In this document: positions 15,389-21,895 of the stretch, one piece after another
Layout of the letters: every line of letters begins with the position of its first letter
Numbering within the stretch: position 1 is the first letter of the stretch
Source: an uncultured bacterium
Lineage (GTDB): Bacteria > Omnitrophota > Gorgyraeia > Ghiorseimicrobiales > Ghiorseimicrobiaceae
Reading direction: 5' to 3'
Assembly (NCBI GenBank): GCA_913009335.1
Contig: CAJVXN010000021.1
Location: 1-36,835, forward strand
Length of the DNA: 36,835 bases
Notes under the pieces: model-generated
The model's database searches: none
Seen by the model: only the letters and a program-made list of their open reading frames with translations
Told to the model about the DNA's origin: nothing
Program-made: the position numbers and the translations under genes

Positions 15389-16105
15389 ATGGAAGATTTA
15401 TTTAAAATAATACTCTACTCCTCTTTTTCTGGAGTCACTGTATTCCTTGGGGGATTCCTTTCGAAATTATTTGAAAGATATTTTCGAGAAGGGCTTGTAA
15501 AGGAAGAAATCATTCATACATCAGTTGCATTCGGCGGAGGAATAATAATTGCTGCTGTCGCATTCGTTCTAATACCGCAAGGTATGAACACATTGTCTCT
15601 TGCGCCAATGGCAATACTATTCTTAACGGGAGCAATTATTTTCTTCTTTTTAGACAGATACATAGAGAAAAAAGGCGGAACACTTTCTCAACTATTGGCA
15701 ATGTTGATGGATTTTGTTCCGGAAGCAATTGCATTAGGCGCAGTATTCGCTACTGACCATAATTTGGGGTTGTTGCTAGCAATCTTTATCGGCCTTCAAA
15801 ACTTGCCGGAATCATTTAATTCATATTTGGATTTGCGCAACAGTGGATATACTCCAAAAAAATGCTTGCTCATCTTATTTTTTCTGAGTTTTTCAGGAGT
15901 CCTCGCCGCCATTTTAGGATATTTTTTTCTGAGTAATATGCCGCAACTTACAGCATCATTGATGCTGATTTCCGGTGGGGGCATGCTTTACTTAATATTT
16001 CAGGATATTGCACCAATGTCTAAACTGCAGAAAAGTTGGTTTCCTGCACTTGGTGTAAACTTTGGTTTTCTTATTGGAATGATTGGGCAGAAATTGTTGG
16101 GATAG
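15389..16105 (+). CDS. ZIP-family divalent metal transporter (cassette 3)
   Basis: A 238-aa integral membrane protein with seven to eight hydrophobic helices, similar to ZupT-type ZIP transporters that take up Zn2+ and other divalent metals across the inner membrane. The two metal-site helices are seen as FVPEAIALGAVFA (about residues 109-121) and IGLQNLPESFNSY (about 133-145). They keep the PE pairs but lack the His that usually precedes the first. The family's cytosolic His-rich loop is short here. The start follows AGCAGGAG by 6 nt inside the attC2 end. Metal-transport genes are uncommon integron cargo. Confidence 0.75.
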   Translation: MEDLFKIILYSSFSGVTVFLGGFLSKLFERYFREGLVKEEIIHTSVAFGGGIIIAAVAFVLIPQGMNTLSLAPMAILFLTGAIIFFFLDRYIEKKGGTLSQLLAMLMDFVPEAIALGAVFATDHNLGLLLAIFIGLQNLPESFNSYLDLRNSGYTPKKCLLILFFLSFSGVLAAILGYFFLSNMPQLTASLMLISGGGMLYLIFQDIAPMSKLQKSWFPALGVNFGFLIGMIGQKLLG

Positions 16106-16113
16106 GATATTTC

Positions 16114-16183
16114 TGCTAACAAATCGTTGCACCTGACATTTTTCCGCTGCGCTCCAAAATGCAGGTGAACTCAAACGTTAGGT
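16114..16183 (+). other. attC3 recombination site
   Basis: The 70-bp site runs from TGCTAAC (16114-16120) to GTTAGGT (16177-16183), with arms GCACCTGA and CAGGTGAAC. The centre TTTTTCCGCTGCGC is like that of attC5 rather than attC1, 2 and 4. Cut site expected after G16177. Confidence 0.9.
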
Positions 16184-16194
16184 ATAATAATAAA

Positions 16195-16223
16195 TAGAAA
16201 TTAATAAGCATTTTTGATATAAT
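16195..16223 (+). promoter_or_regulatory. Cassette-borne promoter of the nucleotidyltransferase pair
   Basis: TAGAAA (16195-16200), a 17-bp spacer and a perfect TATAAT (16218-16223) lie just upstream of the ATG at 16230. Transcription should begin almost at the start codon, which would give a leaderless mRNA. The -35 match is weak (4 of 6). Confidence 0.5.
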
Positions 16224-16229
16224 AAAGGT

Positions 16230-16403
16230 ATGATAAAGAAAATTGTGAAAATACTTAATTTAAGAGAAAAAGGGGGCAATCTTGCGTTTTGGCTTTCAAG
16301 ATCTCCCAAAAAACGTATTGAGGCCGTAGAAATACTAAGGGAGCAATTAAATGGAAATGCAACAAGATTTCAAAGAACTATTAAAGTTATTCAACAAAAA
16401 TAA
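16230..16403 (+). CDS. Small partner of nucleotidyltransferase (cassette 4), 57 aa
   Basis: A 57-aa basic protein (MIKKIVKILNLREKGGNLAFWLSRSPKK..., ending RTIKVIQQK). The central FWLSRSPKKRIEAVEILREQ pattern recurs in small genes that sit directly upstream of this type of nucleotidyltransferase, and a related fragment lies at 17678. It overlaps the next gene by 53 bp in another frame. It may be the partner or antidote of the nucleotidyltransferase; this is inferred from pairing only. The ATG is 7 nt after a TATAAT box. Confidence 0.65.
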   Translation: MIKKIVKILNLREKGGNLAFWLSRSPKKRIEAVEILREQLNGNATRFQRTIKVIQQK

Positions 16404-16794
16404 TGTTGAATACGCAATAGTTGGAGCATATGCTTTAGCGTTTCACGGTTGTCCGCGATATACTGGAGATTTGGATATATTAGTTAAACCTGATTCAAAT
16501 AATGCAAAAAAAATTATTGAGTCAATAAAGGAATTTGGATTTGAATCCTTAGAGCTTACTATTAAAGATTTCTCTTCTAAAGAAAAGGTTATACAATTAG
16601 GCATACCTCCCATTCGCATAGATATTCTTACCTCTCTTACAGGAGTAACTTGGAAACAAATTTCAGCTCATCGCATCAAGGATAAGTACGGAGATATTCC
16701 CACCTATTTTATTGGAAAAAATGAACTAATTGCTAACAAGAAATCCCTTGGACGACATAAAGATTTAGCTGACATAGAATCTATTACTGAATAA
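16351..16794 (+). CDS. Nucleotidyltransferase-fold protein (cassette 4)
   Basis: A 147-aa protein of the DNA polymerase beta-like nucleotidyltransferase superfamily, AbiEii/DUF6036-like. The motif is YAIVGAYALAFHGCPRYTGDLDILVKP (residues 21-47), with metal-binding acids Asp40 and Asp42. A third acid is likely in PIRIDILTS near residues 89-97. Such proteins act as toxins or antitoxins that nucleotidylate tRNA or a protein, or as regulators. It is paired with the overlapping 57-aa gene and ends 4 bp before attC4. Toxin-antitoxin function is inferred from family and pairing; stabilising large cassette arrays is a known role of such modules. Confidence 0.8.
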   Translation: MEMQQDFKELLKLFNKNNVEYAIVGAYALAFHGCPRYTGDLDILVKPDSNNAKKIIESIKEFGFESLELTIKDFSSKEKVIQLGIPPIRIDILTSLTGVTWKQISAHRIKDKYGDIPTYFIGKNELIANKKSLGRHKDLADIESITE

Positions 16795-16798
16795 TACC

Positions 16799-16903
16799 AC
16801 CTAACAACGCACTGCACCTAACTGTTACCCGCCGCCTTTTCCGCCACAAAGCATGGCGGACAGGCAGGCGTTGACTTCCTTTGCCTAAGCTCAAACGTTA
16901 GAA
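16799..16903 (+). other. attC4 recombination site with embedded palindrome
   Basis: The 105-bp site runs from ACCTAAC (16799-16805) to GTTAGAA (16897-16903) and contains the shared ACTGTTACCCGCC. The terminal loop is extended by a separate hairpin at about 16840-16870 (CCGCC, a 9-nt loop, GGCGG, then CAGGCAGGCG). This resembles a dispersed palindromic repeat. Cut site expected after G16897. Confidence 0.9.
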
Positions 16904-16916
16904 CCAAAATATATTT

Positions 16917-16956
16917 ACATAATACACTTGTATATACAAGTGTATTATGTTATAAT
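16917..16956 (+). promoter_or_regulatory. 34-bp perfect palindrome overlapping toxin-antitoxin promoter
   Basis: 16917-16950 is a perfect 34-bp palindrome (two 17-bp arms, ACATAATACACTTGTAT and its complement). It covers a -35 box TTGTAT (16928-16933) and the whole 17-bp spacer of a promoter whose TATAAT is at 16951-16956. The ATG follows at 16962, which predicts a leaderless transcript. This is a likely operator for autorepression by the ribbon-helix-helix antitoxin encoded downstream. Confidence 0.8.
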
Positions 16957-16961
16957 TACGC

Positions 16962-17225
16962 ATGTCTGATATACATGATATCCGCTGGAATCTACTAAAA
17001 AATAATAGGCTTAAGAAAACTAGAGGCGTATCATTTGAGAATATACTTCAAGGTAAGCTAATTGCAATAAAAAAGCATCCTAAAAAAGCTAATCAAAATA
17101 TTATGCTTTTCAGATATAAAAGATATATTTGGGTTGTACCCTATATAGTTGAGGAAAATGGAGATAAATTTTTAAAAACACTATTTTCCATCCCGAAAAT
17201 ATACAAAAATGCACAAGGAGGATAA
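16962..17225 (+). CDS. BrnT/RelE-like toxin (cassette 5)
   Basis: An 87-aa basic protein (pattern KNNRLKKTRGVSFENIL, then IMLFRYKRYIWVVPYIVEENGDKFLKTLFSIPKIYK). The layout resembles BrnT and other RelE-fold ribonuclease toxins: a helix with GVSFE followed by a small beta-sheet with a conserved aromatic face. The product would cut mRNA at the ribosome or free mRNA; this is family inference only. It is paired with a ribbon-helix-helix antitoxin gene 3 bp downstream. The ATG lies 5 nt after a TATAAT box within reach of a palindromic operator. Confidence 0.75.
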   Translation: MSDIHDIRWNLLKNNRLKKTRGVSFENILQGKLIAIKKHPKKANQNIMLFRYKRYIWVVPYIVEENGDKFLKTLFSIPKIYKNAQGG

Positions 17226-17228
17226 ATT

Positions 17229-17480
17229 ATGAGAAGACTTAAATTAACAAAAAATGAAAAAGAAATTGAAAATGCCTTAATTCAAGGTAAGTATGTTGAT
17301 ATTGATAAAGCTGATTTCAATAAGATTGCGCAAGCCATAGCGTCACGCAAGAAAAATTCTGTTCTCAACATACGCATAAATAGTGAAGATCTCAAACTCC
17401 TTAAGAAAAAGGCAGAGCATTTCGGCATACGTTATCAAACATTTATCTCAGAGTTACTTCATAGAATTGCTCATAATTAA
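17229..17480 (+). CDS. Ribbon-helix-helix (CopG/BrnA-type) antitoxin (cassette 5)
   Basis: An 83-aa protein whose C-terminal half (residues about 43-80, VLNIRINSEDLKLLKKKAEHF and YQTFISELLHRI) is a typical MetJ/Arc/CopG ribbon-helix-helix DNA-binding unit. The N-terminal half would wrap the toxin. AAGGAGG lies 5 nt upstream of the ATG, so this gene is well translated, in contrast to the leaderless toxin gene before it. It is expected to neutralise the preceding toxin and repress from the palindrome at 16917-16950. Cassette-borne toxin-antitoxin genes with their own promoter are known to stabilise integron arrays. Confidence 0.82.
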   Translation: MRRLKLTKNEKEIENALIQGKYVDIDKADFNKIAQAIASRKKNSVLNIRINSEDLKLLKKKAEHFGIRYQTFISELLHRIAHN

Positions 17481-17489
17481 AATACACTG

Positions 17490-17631
17490 TTCTAACAAAA
17501 CAATCCAGCTGACCTTTTTCCGCGCCTTTCCGCCTTCGCTCAGGACGTCAGCTACCAAGCAGGCCCCCTGAAATTGCCAATGCAATTTCAGGGATTAAGT
17601 CCCCGTTAGGGGATGAGCTCAAATGTTAGAA
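17490..17631 (+). other. attC5 recombination site, long, with extra hairpins
   Basis: The 142-bp site runs from TTCTAAC (17490-17496) to GTTAGAA (17625-17631). Inner arms CAGCTGAC and GTCAGCT pair at about 17506 and 17546. Beyond these lie a second hairpin (CCCTGAAATTG ... CAATTTCAGGG) and a small CCCCGTTAGGGG palindrome. The length is like that of the long Vibrio repeats. Cut site expected after G17625. Confidence 0.82.
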
Positions 17632-17659
17632 GGAGAAAATAATTAAATATGGATAAAAA

Positions 17660-17809
17660 GTGTTTAAAATAACTTCTATGCGCGATAACGATACCCGAGA
17701 TTACTGGAAAAACAAAACTTACCTCGAAAGGTTAGAGGCTTTAGAGCAATTAAGACAATACGAATGCCCCCCATATCCTACAAATAGACAAAATGCTTCT
17801 TTTGCCTAG
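17660..17809 (+). pseudogene. Truncated cassette gene, partner-type fragment
   Basis: The reading frame from GTG 17660 (first ATG at 17678) encodes MRDNDTRDYWKNKTYLERLE, then ALEQLRQYE, and after that an unrelated tail ending at TAG 17807-17809. The YWKNKTYLERLEALEQLR stretch resembles FWLSRSPKKRIEAVEILREQ of the small nucleotidyltransferase partner at 16230. It looks like the 5' part of a sixth cassette whose remainder, including attC and probably a nucleotidyltransferase gene, was lost. The right-hand 57-bp repeat begins at its stop codon. Confidence 0.5.
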
Positions 17810-18095
17810 ATTTAATTTTCAAACTATGATATATCCTTTTCTCTAAATTTAGTAGCCTTTTTTTCTTAAACACTCCCAAAGAATACCCCCCTATCGCACC
17901 GCTTGATGCAACTACCCGATGACAAGGAATAATTATGGTGTAAGGGTTTCTATTCAATGCCTGGCCTACTGCTCGGACGGCATTGGGTTTACCTATTTTT
18001 TTGGCTACCCATTTATAAGTACGCACTTCTCCTAAAGGAATCGTAAGCACCGCTTTAAATACCTTTTGCTGGAAAAGAGTTATCTTTTTCACCAT
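17778..18095 (-). CDS. ogt: MGMT/ATL-type methylated-DNA cysteine methyltransferase
   Basis: A 105-aa protein consisting of only the DNA-binding and active-site domain of O6-alkylguanine-DNA alkyltransferases. The active-site cysteine is Cys58 in IIPCHRVV, the helix-turn-helix with Arg41 is in KPNAVRAVGQALNRNP, and GAIGGYS follows. The N-terminal ribonuclease-like domain of Ada/Ogt is absent, as in MGMT domain-only proteins. It repairs alkylated guanine by transferring the alkyl group to Cys58. The last 11 residues (about RQKKHFVYL) are encoded by integron-side DNA; the former end was SS and a stop, now left at 12459. AAGGA precedes the ATG. It is third in the murJ-uvrC-ogt set, 24 bp after uvrC. 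Confidence 0.88.
   Translation of the reverse strand: MVKKITLFQQKVFKAVLTIPLGEVRTYKWVAKKIGKPNAVRAVGQALNRNPYTIIIPCHRVVASSGAIGGYSLGVFKKKRLLNLEKRIYHSLKIKSRQKKHFVYL
17809..17865. repeat. 57-bp direct repeat, right copy flanking the integron
   Basis: This copy lies inside the 3' part of the intact ogt-like gene and matches 12466-12522 at 55 of 57 positions in the same orientation. Because it encodes FKKKRLLNLEK and the residues following, ogt keeps a near-normal C-terminus despite the insertion. Confidence 0.9.
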
Positions 18096-18119
18096 CTAAT
18101 CCTTCTCTCTATTTAAAAG

Positions 18120-19361
18120 CTACTTTATCGTCTTTTTCTTTCTTAGTAAACGATGATAACTGATAGCGAATCTATGCGCCTCGTCTCTTATTCGCCTGAC
18201 CAAGGTTAACGCCATAGAATCTATTTTTAGTTTTAGGGGGGCTGTTTGATTAGGCTTGTATATCTGCTCTTCTTTCTTTGCGATAGAGATAACGGGGATT
18301 CTAAGTCTTAAGGCTGCTAACTCCCTCTTAGCAGAATTAAGTTGCCCCTTTCCCCCGTCAATAATAATTAAATCCGGGGCCGGCACTTCTTTTGATACCA
18401 CTCGCCTATATCTTCGCCTGATAATCTCGGCAATGCTCGCGCAATCATCTAATTTTTCTGATTTTATTTTAAACTTACGGTAATTGGTTTTATCCGGCCT
18501 GCCTTTTAAGAAACTCACCATCGCCCCTACAACGATATTACCCGATATGCTTGAAATATCAAATGCCTCAATGCGTTCTATATCTTTTTTAATATGCAAA
18601 ATATTCTTTAATTCCTCTGATTCTAAATTCCCCAAGCTAAAAGGACGCGTTCCTAAAATACTACTTAAAGCAGAAATTTTATCGCGCATTTGTTTTGCTT
18701 TTTCAAAATTACGCTTTTTCGCATAAACGGACATCCTTTTAGATATCTGCTTTAGCAGTAAAGCATTTTTACCTTCTAAAAAGAGGCAAAGGTTATCAAT
18801 ATTTTCCTTATATTCTTTTTTTGTAATCTTTCCTACGCAAGGAGCGGGACAAAGCCCTAAATCATAATCCAGACACGCGCTCTTTCGAAGACTCCTACAG
18901 GAACGATAAGGAAACACCATTCTTAAAGTTTTTAGAGCGCTCCTTAATAACTTTGCATTTGTGTACGGACCAAAGTAAGCCGCGCGATTATTTATTTTCC
19001 TTCGGGCGATGATTAAACGCGGGAAATCTTCATTCTTCGTAACTTTAATTAAAGGATAATTCTTATCATCTTTTAAAGAAACATTATATTTAGGTTTATT
19101 TTTTTTAATAAGTGCGGATTCTAAGATTAAAGCTTCGACTTCATTCCTCGTCAATATATACTCAATATTTGCTACTTTCTCAAGCATTACTTCTTGCTTG
19201 ATAGATATATGTTGTTTAGTAAAATATGAAGCAACTCGCTTTTTTAACGATGTTGCTTTGCCAATATAAACAATCTTCCCTGCACTATCTTTCATAAGAT
19301 ATACGCCGGGATTATCCGGAAAATCTTTTAAATTTAAGCTCAATTTTTTCTTATTCGCCAT
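18120..19361 (-). CDS. uvrC: Excinuclease ABC subunit C, short form
   Basis: A 413-aa UvrC that makes the incisions in nucleotide excision repair together with UvrB. The order is a GIY-YIG nuclease domain (about residues 10-95, with GVYLMK and IVYIGKA), the cysteine-rich linker, a UVR segment near 190-225 for UvrB contact, and the RNase H-like nuclease domain (FDISSI near 263, IIDGGKGQLNSAKREL near 335, DEAHRFAISYHR at 393-404). The C-terminal helix-hairpin-helix pair of the usual ~600-aa UvrC is missing. The start at 19361 overlaps murJ by 22 bp and is preferred over a TTG further upstream. Confidence 0.93.
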   Translation of the reverse strand: MANKKKLSLNLKDFPDNPGVYLMKDSAGKIVYIGKATSLKKRVASYFTKQHISIKQEVMLEKVANIEYILTRNEVEALILESALIKKNKPKYNVSLKDDKNYPLIKVTKNEDFPRLIIARRKINNRAAYFGPYTNAKLLRSALKTLRMVFPYRSCRSLRKSACLDYDLGLCPAPCVGKITKKEYKENIDNLCLFLEGKNALLLKQISKRMSVYAKKRNFEKAKQMRDKISALSSILGTRPFSLGNLESEELKNILHIKKDIERIEAFDISSISGNIVVGAMVSFLKGRPDKTNYRKFKIKSEKLDDCASIAEIIRRRYRRVVSKEVPAPDLIIIDGGKGQLNSAKRELAALRLRIPVISIAKKEEQIYKPNQTAPLKLKIDSMALTLVRRIRDEAHRFAISYHRLLRKKKTIK

Positions 19362-20878
19362 ATGCTTTTTATCTCGTCTACCCCAAACAAAAGACAAAAT
19401 ATAAAAAAGGAAGGGACGGATAGAACAATAGTAAGAATTAAAGCGATATTTTCAGATAAACCGGTAAGATTGCTTCTTAAAAAAAACATAAATACACCCA
19501 TAAGTCCGGAAGCCGCAATTATGCGCATAATCGTGCTAAGTATTTCACCGCTAAAAAGTTTACCAATTTTCTTCCTTAGTAAACGATAGAGGATAAAGGC
19601 ATTGACAAACGAAGCTATAGAACTAGCCAGGGCTAATCCCCCGATTTTTAAATGCCAAATTAAAATAAGATTAAATACCGTATTTACAATAAGTGCGACT
19701 GCCGCAGATTTAACCGGCGTTTTGGTATCTTTTAAAGCATAGAAACATGATGTCAGAATCTTTACCGCGGCATAGGCTGGAATACCTAATGAATAGAATA
19801 AAAGGGCCGATGAAGTAATCAAAGTAGAATACGCATTAAATTCTCCCCTTTCGAAAAGCACTCTTATAATGGGACCTGCTAAAACTGCCAATCCTACAGC
19901 CGAAGGTATCGTAAATAGAAAAACGCTGCGCAAGGAAAAAGAAAGAATACTTTTAAGCTGATCTATCTCGCCAGCTGCTGCATGCGTTGACATTGCAGGA
20001 AGCGCGGCATTTGATATAGCAAAGCTAAATATACCCAACGGAAATTGTATCAACCTATTGGCATAATATATAGCAGCAACTCCGCCTACTCCTACAATCC
20101 AAGATAAAGATGCCAATATAGTATCAATAAAAACATTTAATAAGTATACGCCGGAACCAATCATGCGGGGTATTAATAATTTTCCGATTGATGCAGCCCC
20201 TTTATGCTTAAGATGCAACTCAGTTAGCTTAGGACGGAAACCATATCTTACCAATACAGGAATCTGTATCAAAAGCTGCAAGACGCCTGCGATTAATACA
20301 CCCAAAGCTAAAATAGTAGGATTACCATTTTTATTATAAGCGACTAGAATACTCGCGATAAAGGCAAGATTAAAAATACATGGTCCAAAGGCCGATACGG
20401 CAAAAGACTTAAGAGTATTTAACACGCCCATACCTAAAGCAGAGATACCTATTAAAATAAGGTAGGGGAACATAATACGGCTAAGGCGGATAGTAAGATC
20501 AAGCTTATCCGGATCCGAGATAAATCCGGGCGCTATAACACGTACTATTAAAGGCGCAAAAAACATACCCAGGACAACGAAAAAACCTAAAATAAGCAGA
20601 AATAGAGTAAATAAAACATATACTAGCCTCCAGAATTCATGCTTTTCTTTATGCAGATATCCACTCAAGACAGGCACTACCGTAGAATTAGCCGCTCCTT
20701 CTCCGGCTAAATTACGAATAAGATTGGGAATGCGAAAAGCAACGAAAAATGCCTCGGCTATCCTACTCGTCCCCAACAACCTGGCAATTAAAATCATTCG
20801 GACAAATCCCAAAATCCGCGAAAGTAAGGTCGCCCCTCCTATAATACTTGCAGATTTAGCTATTGATTTGTTGGACAT
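19340..20878 (-). CDS. murJ: Lipid II flippase MurJ
   Basis: A 512-aa polytopic membrane protein with about 14 helices, the length and pattern of MurJ/MviN, which flips lipid II to the periplasm for peptidoglycan synthesis. Conserved regions include the N-terminal SASIIGGATLLSRILGFVRMI, FFVAFRIPNLIRNLAGEGA near 45-63, VPVLSGYLH and the GERGEFNAYST-like block near residue 340. It is the first gene of murJ-uvrC-ogt and is divergent from rpsT. The 81-bp gap to rpsT should hold promoters for both. Confidence 0.95.
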   Translation of the reverse strand: MSNKSIAKSASIIGGATLLSRILGFVRMILIARLLGTSRIAEAFFVAFRIPNLIRNLAGEGAANSTVVPVLSGYLHKEKHEFWRLVYVLFTLFLLILGFFVVLGMFFAPLIVRVIAPGFISDPDKLDLTIRLSRIMFPYLILIGISALGMGVLNTLKSFAVSAFGPCIFNLAFIASILVAYNKNGNPTILALGVLIAGVLQLLIQIPVLVRYGFRPKLTELHLKHKGAASIGKLLIPRMIGSGVYLLNVFIDTILASLSWIVGVGGVAAIYYANRLIQFPLGIFSFAISNAALPAMSTHAAAGEIDQLKSILSFSLRSVFLFTIPSAVGLAVLAGPIIRVLFERGEFNAYSTLITSSALLFYSLGIPAYAAVKILTSCFYALKDTKTPVKSAAVALIVNTVFNLILIWHLKIGGLALASSIASFVNAFILYRLLRKKIGKLFSGEILSTIMRIIAASGLMGVFMFFLRSNLTGLSENIALILTIVLSVPSFFIFCLLFGVDEIKSIWRIRKN

Positions 20879-20899
20879 GATAAAACACCTAAATTGTAA

Positions 20900-20928
20900 T
20901 TGACATATAAATAATTATATGCTATATT
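20900..20928 (+). promoter_or_regulatory. Sigma70-type promoter of rpsT
   Basis: TTGACA at 20900-20905, a 17-bp spacer and TATATT at 20923-20928 are followed by a leader of about 25 nt. The ribosome site AAAGGAG ends 7-8 nt before the rpsT ATG. Confidence 0.85.
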
Positions 20929-20959
20929 CTTTCCCTACAAAAGGAAAAGGAGAACAGAC

Positions 20960-21223
20960 ATGCCACAAAGAAAAACAAAATTAAAAAGTATGAAGTTAGA
21001 TAAAATACGCCGTCTGCGCAATCGTAAGATAAAACAAAACCTAAATGCGGCAATAAAAAAATATCTAACGCTTGCTTCGGCAAATGATATAGAACAAGCG
21101 AAAAAAGCTCTTCGCGAAGTAATGTCTAAATTAGATAAGGCAGCAAAAAAGAATATAATTCATAAAAATACTGCCTCTCGCCGAAAATCACGCCTAAGCG
21201 CTAAACTAAAAGCGAAAGCTTAA
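20960..21223 (+). CDS. rpsT: 30S ribosomal protein S20
   Basis: An 87-aa basic, helical protein (MPQRKTKLKSMKLDKIRRLR ... IHKNTASRRKSRLSAKLKA) with the classical S20 pattern, including the KNIIHKNTASRRKSRL C-terminal block. It binds 16S rRNA in the small subunit body. It has its own clear promoter and strong ribosome site. Its 3' end overlaps the 3' end of the convergent holA by 23 bp. Confidence 0.96.
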   Translation: MPQRKTKLKSMKLDKIRRLRNRKIKQNLNAAIKKYLTLASANDIEQAKKALREVMSKLDKAAKKNIIHKNTASRRKSRLSAKLKAKA

Positions 21224-21848
21224 CAACTAATAATTCTAAAGCTGTGCTTATTTTTAGTCTTCCGGATTTAATATTTAAATCTGTCTCAAGAAGGATTTCA
21301 AACCCGCGGTTTATTTCTGGCTCAGAAAGCGACTTTTGCATTCTTTCCCATTGCCAAATCAATCCACCCAATAACATATAAGGTTTTACACCTCTTAAAA
21401 GCAAATCCGATAAAATATATAAAGCAAAGGCCTGATTCTTACCCTGTATTGCCCTACCTAAATCGAAAACATCATACGCCTTAGACTTTCTAAAATGCAT
21501 TGCCTGCGCATAAGGAGCAATCTTATTTATCTGGGCGTTAGACGCGTTTGCTTCTAAAATAATCACCAGGTGCGGATGAGGTTTTTTTATAAAAGATACG
21601 AGCTTCTGATTACAGTCTTTGGATAAATTATCGATTCCACGGATAATTAAAAGCCGTTTTTCTGTATTAACCGGCAGACGCAGGAATGATTCTTCCAGTG
21701 TTTTTAAATCAAGTTTTTTAGCATATAATTCTTCCAGATTAAACTCTTGGAGATGCGCAGATAGTAGTTCTTTTTTTAAGTTCTTTAGCTTGGTTAGTTT
21801 GGCAGATTCATTTTCGCCAATAAATAGATAAACATTTGTTTTAGACAT
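21201..21848 (-). CDS. holA: DNA polymerase III delta subunit, short
   Basis: A 215-aa protein resembling the HolA clamp-loader subunit. It has an early VYLFIGENESAKLTKLKNLKKEL, then LLIIRGIDNLSKDCNQKLVSFIKKPHPHLVIILEA (residues about 66-101, the degenerate AAA core), and a C-terminal helical region with LLRGVKPYMLLGGLIWQWER. It is much shorter than the usual ~330 aa, lacking part of the middle lid and collar region. The rpsT-holA neighbourhood is a common one and supports the call. It is convergent with rpsT. Confidence 0.72.
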   Translation of the reverse strand: MSKTNVYLFIGENESAKLTKLKNLKKELLSAHLQEFNLEELYAKKLDLKTLEESFLRLPVNTEKRLLIIRGIDNLSKDCNQKLVSFIKKPHPHLVIILEANASNAQINKIAPYAQAMHFRKSKAYDVFDLGRAIQGKNQAFALYILSDLLLRGVKPYMLLGGLIWQWERMQKSLSEPEINRGFEILLETDLNIKSGRLKISTALELLVVKLSLLV

Positions 21849-21895
21849 AGCTACTTAAATGAAAAACTCAAAAAGAGGGTATAAAAGGTGAGGGC

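Larger units (their letters stand above)
12466..17865. mobile_element. Integron with five complete gene cassettes, flanked by direct repeats
   Basis: The unit contains intI on the minus strand, then an attI-type junction at 13992, then five cassettes whose genes all point away from intI. Each cassette ends in an imperfect palindrome that starts with a YTAAC-type core and ends with GTTAGNN, the attC structure. Three of the five attC sites share an inner ACTGTTACCCGC block, so they are of one lineage, as in sedentary chromosomal integrons. A last truncated cassette abuts the right-hand repeat. The whole unit of about 5.4 kb lies between 57-bp direct repeats derived from the ogt 3' end. Confidence 0.9.

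Noticed and set aside
19362-19397. Extended TTG start of uvrC (MSFVWGRRDKKH)
   Set aside because: No ribosome site; the UvrC family begins near the ATG at 19361.
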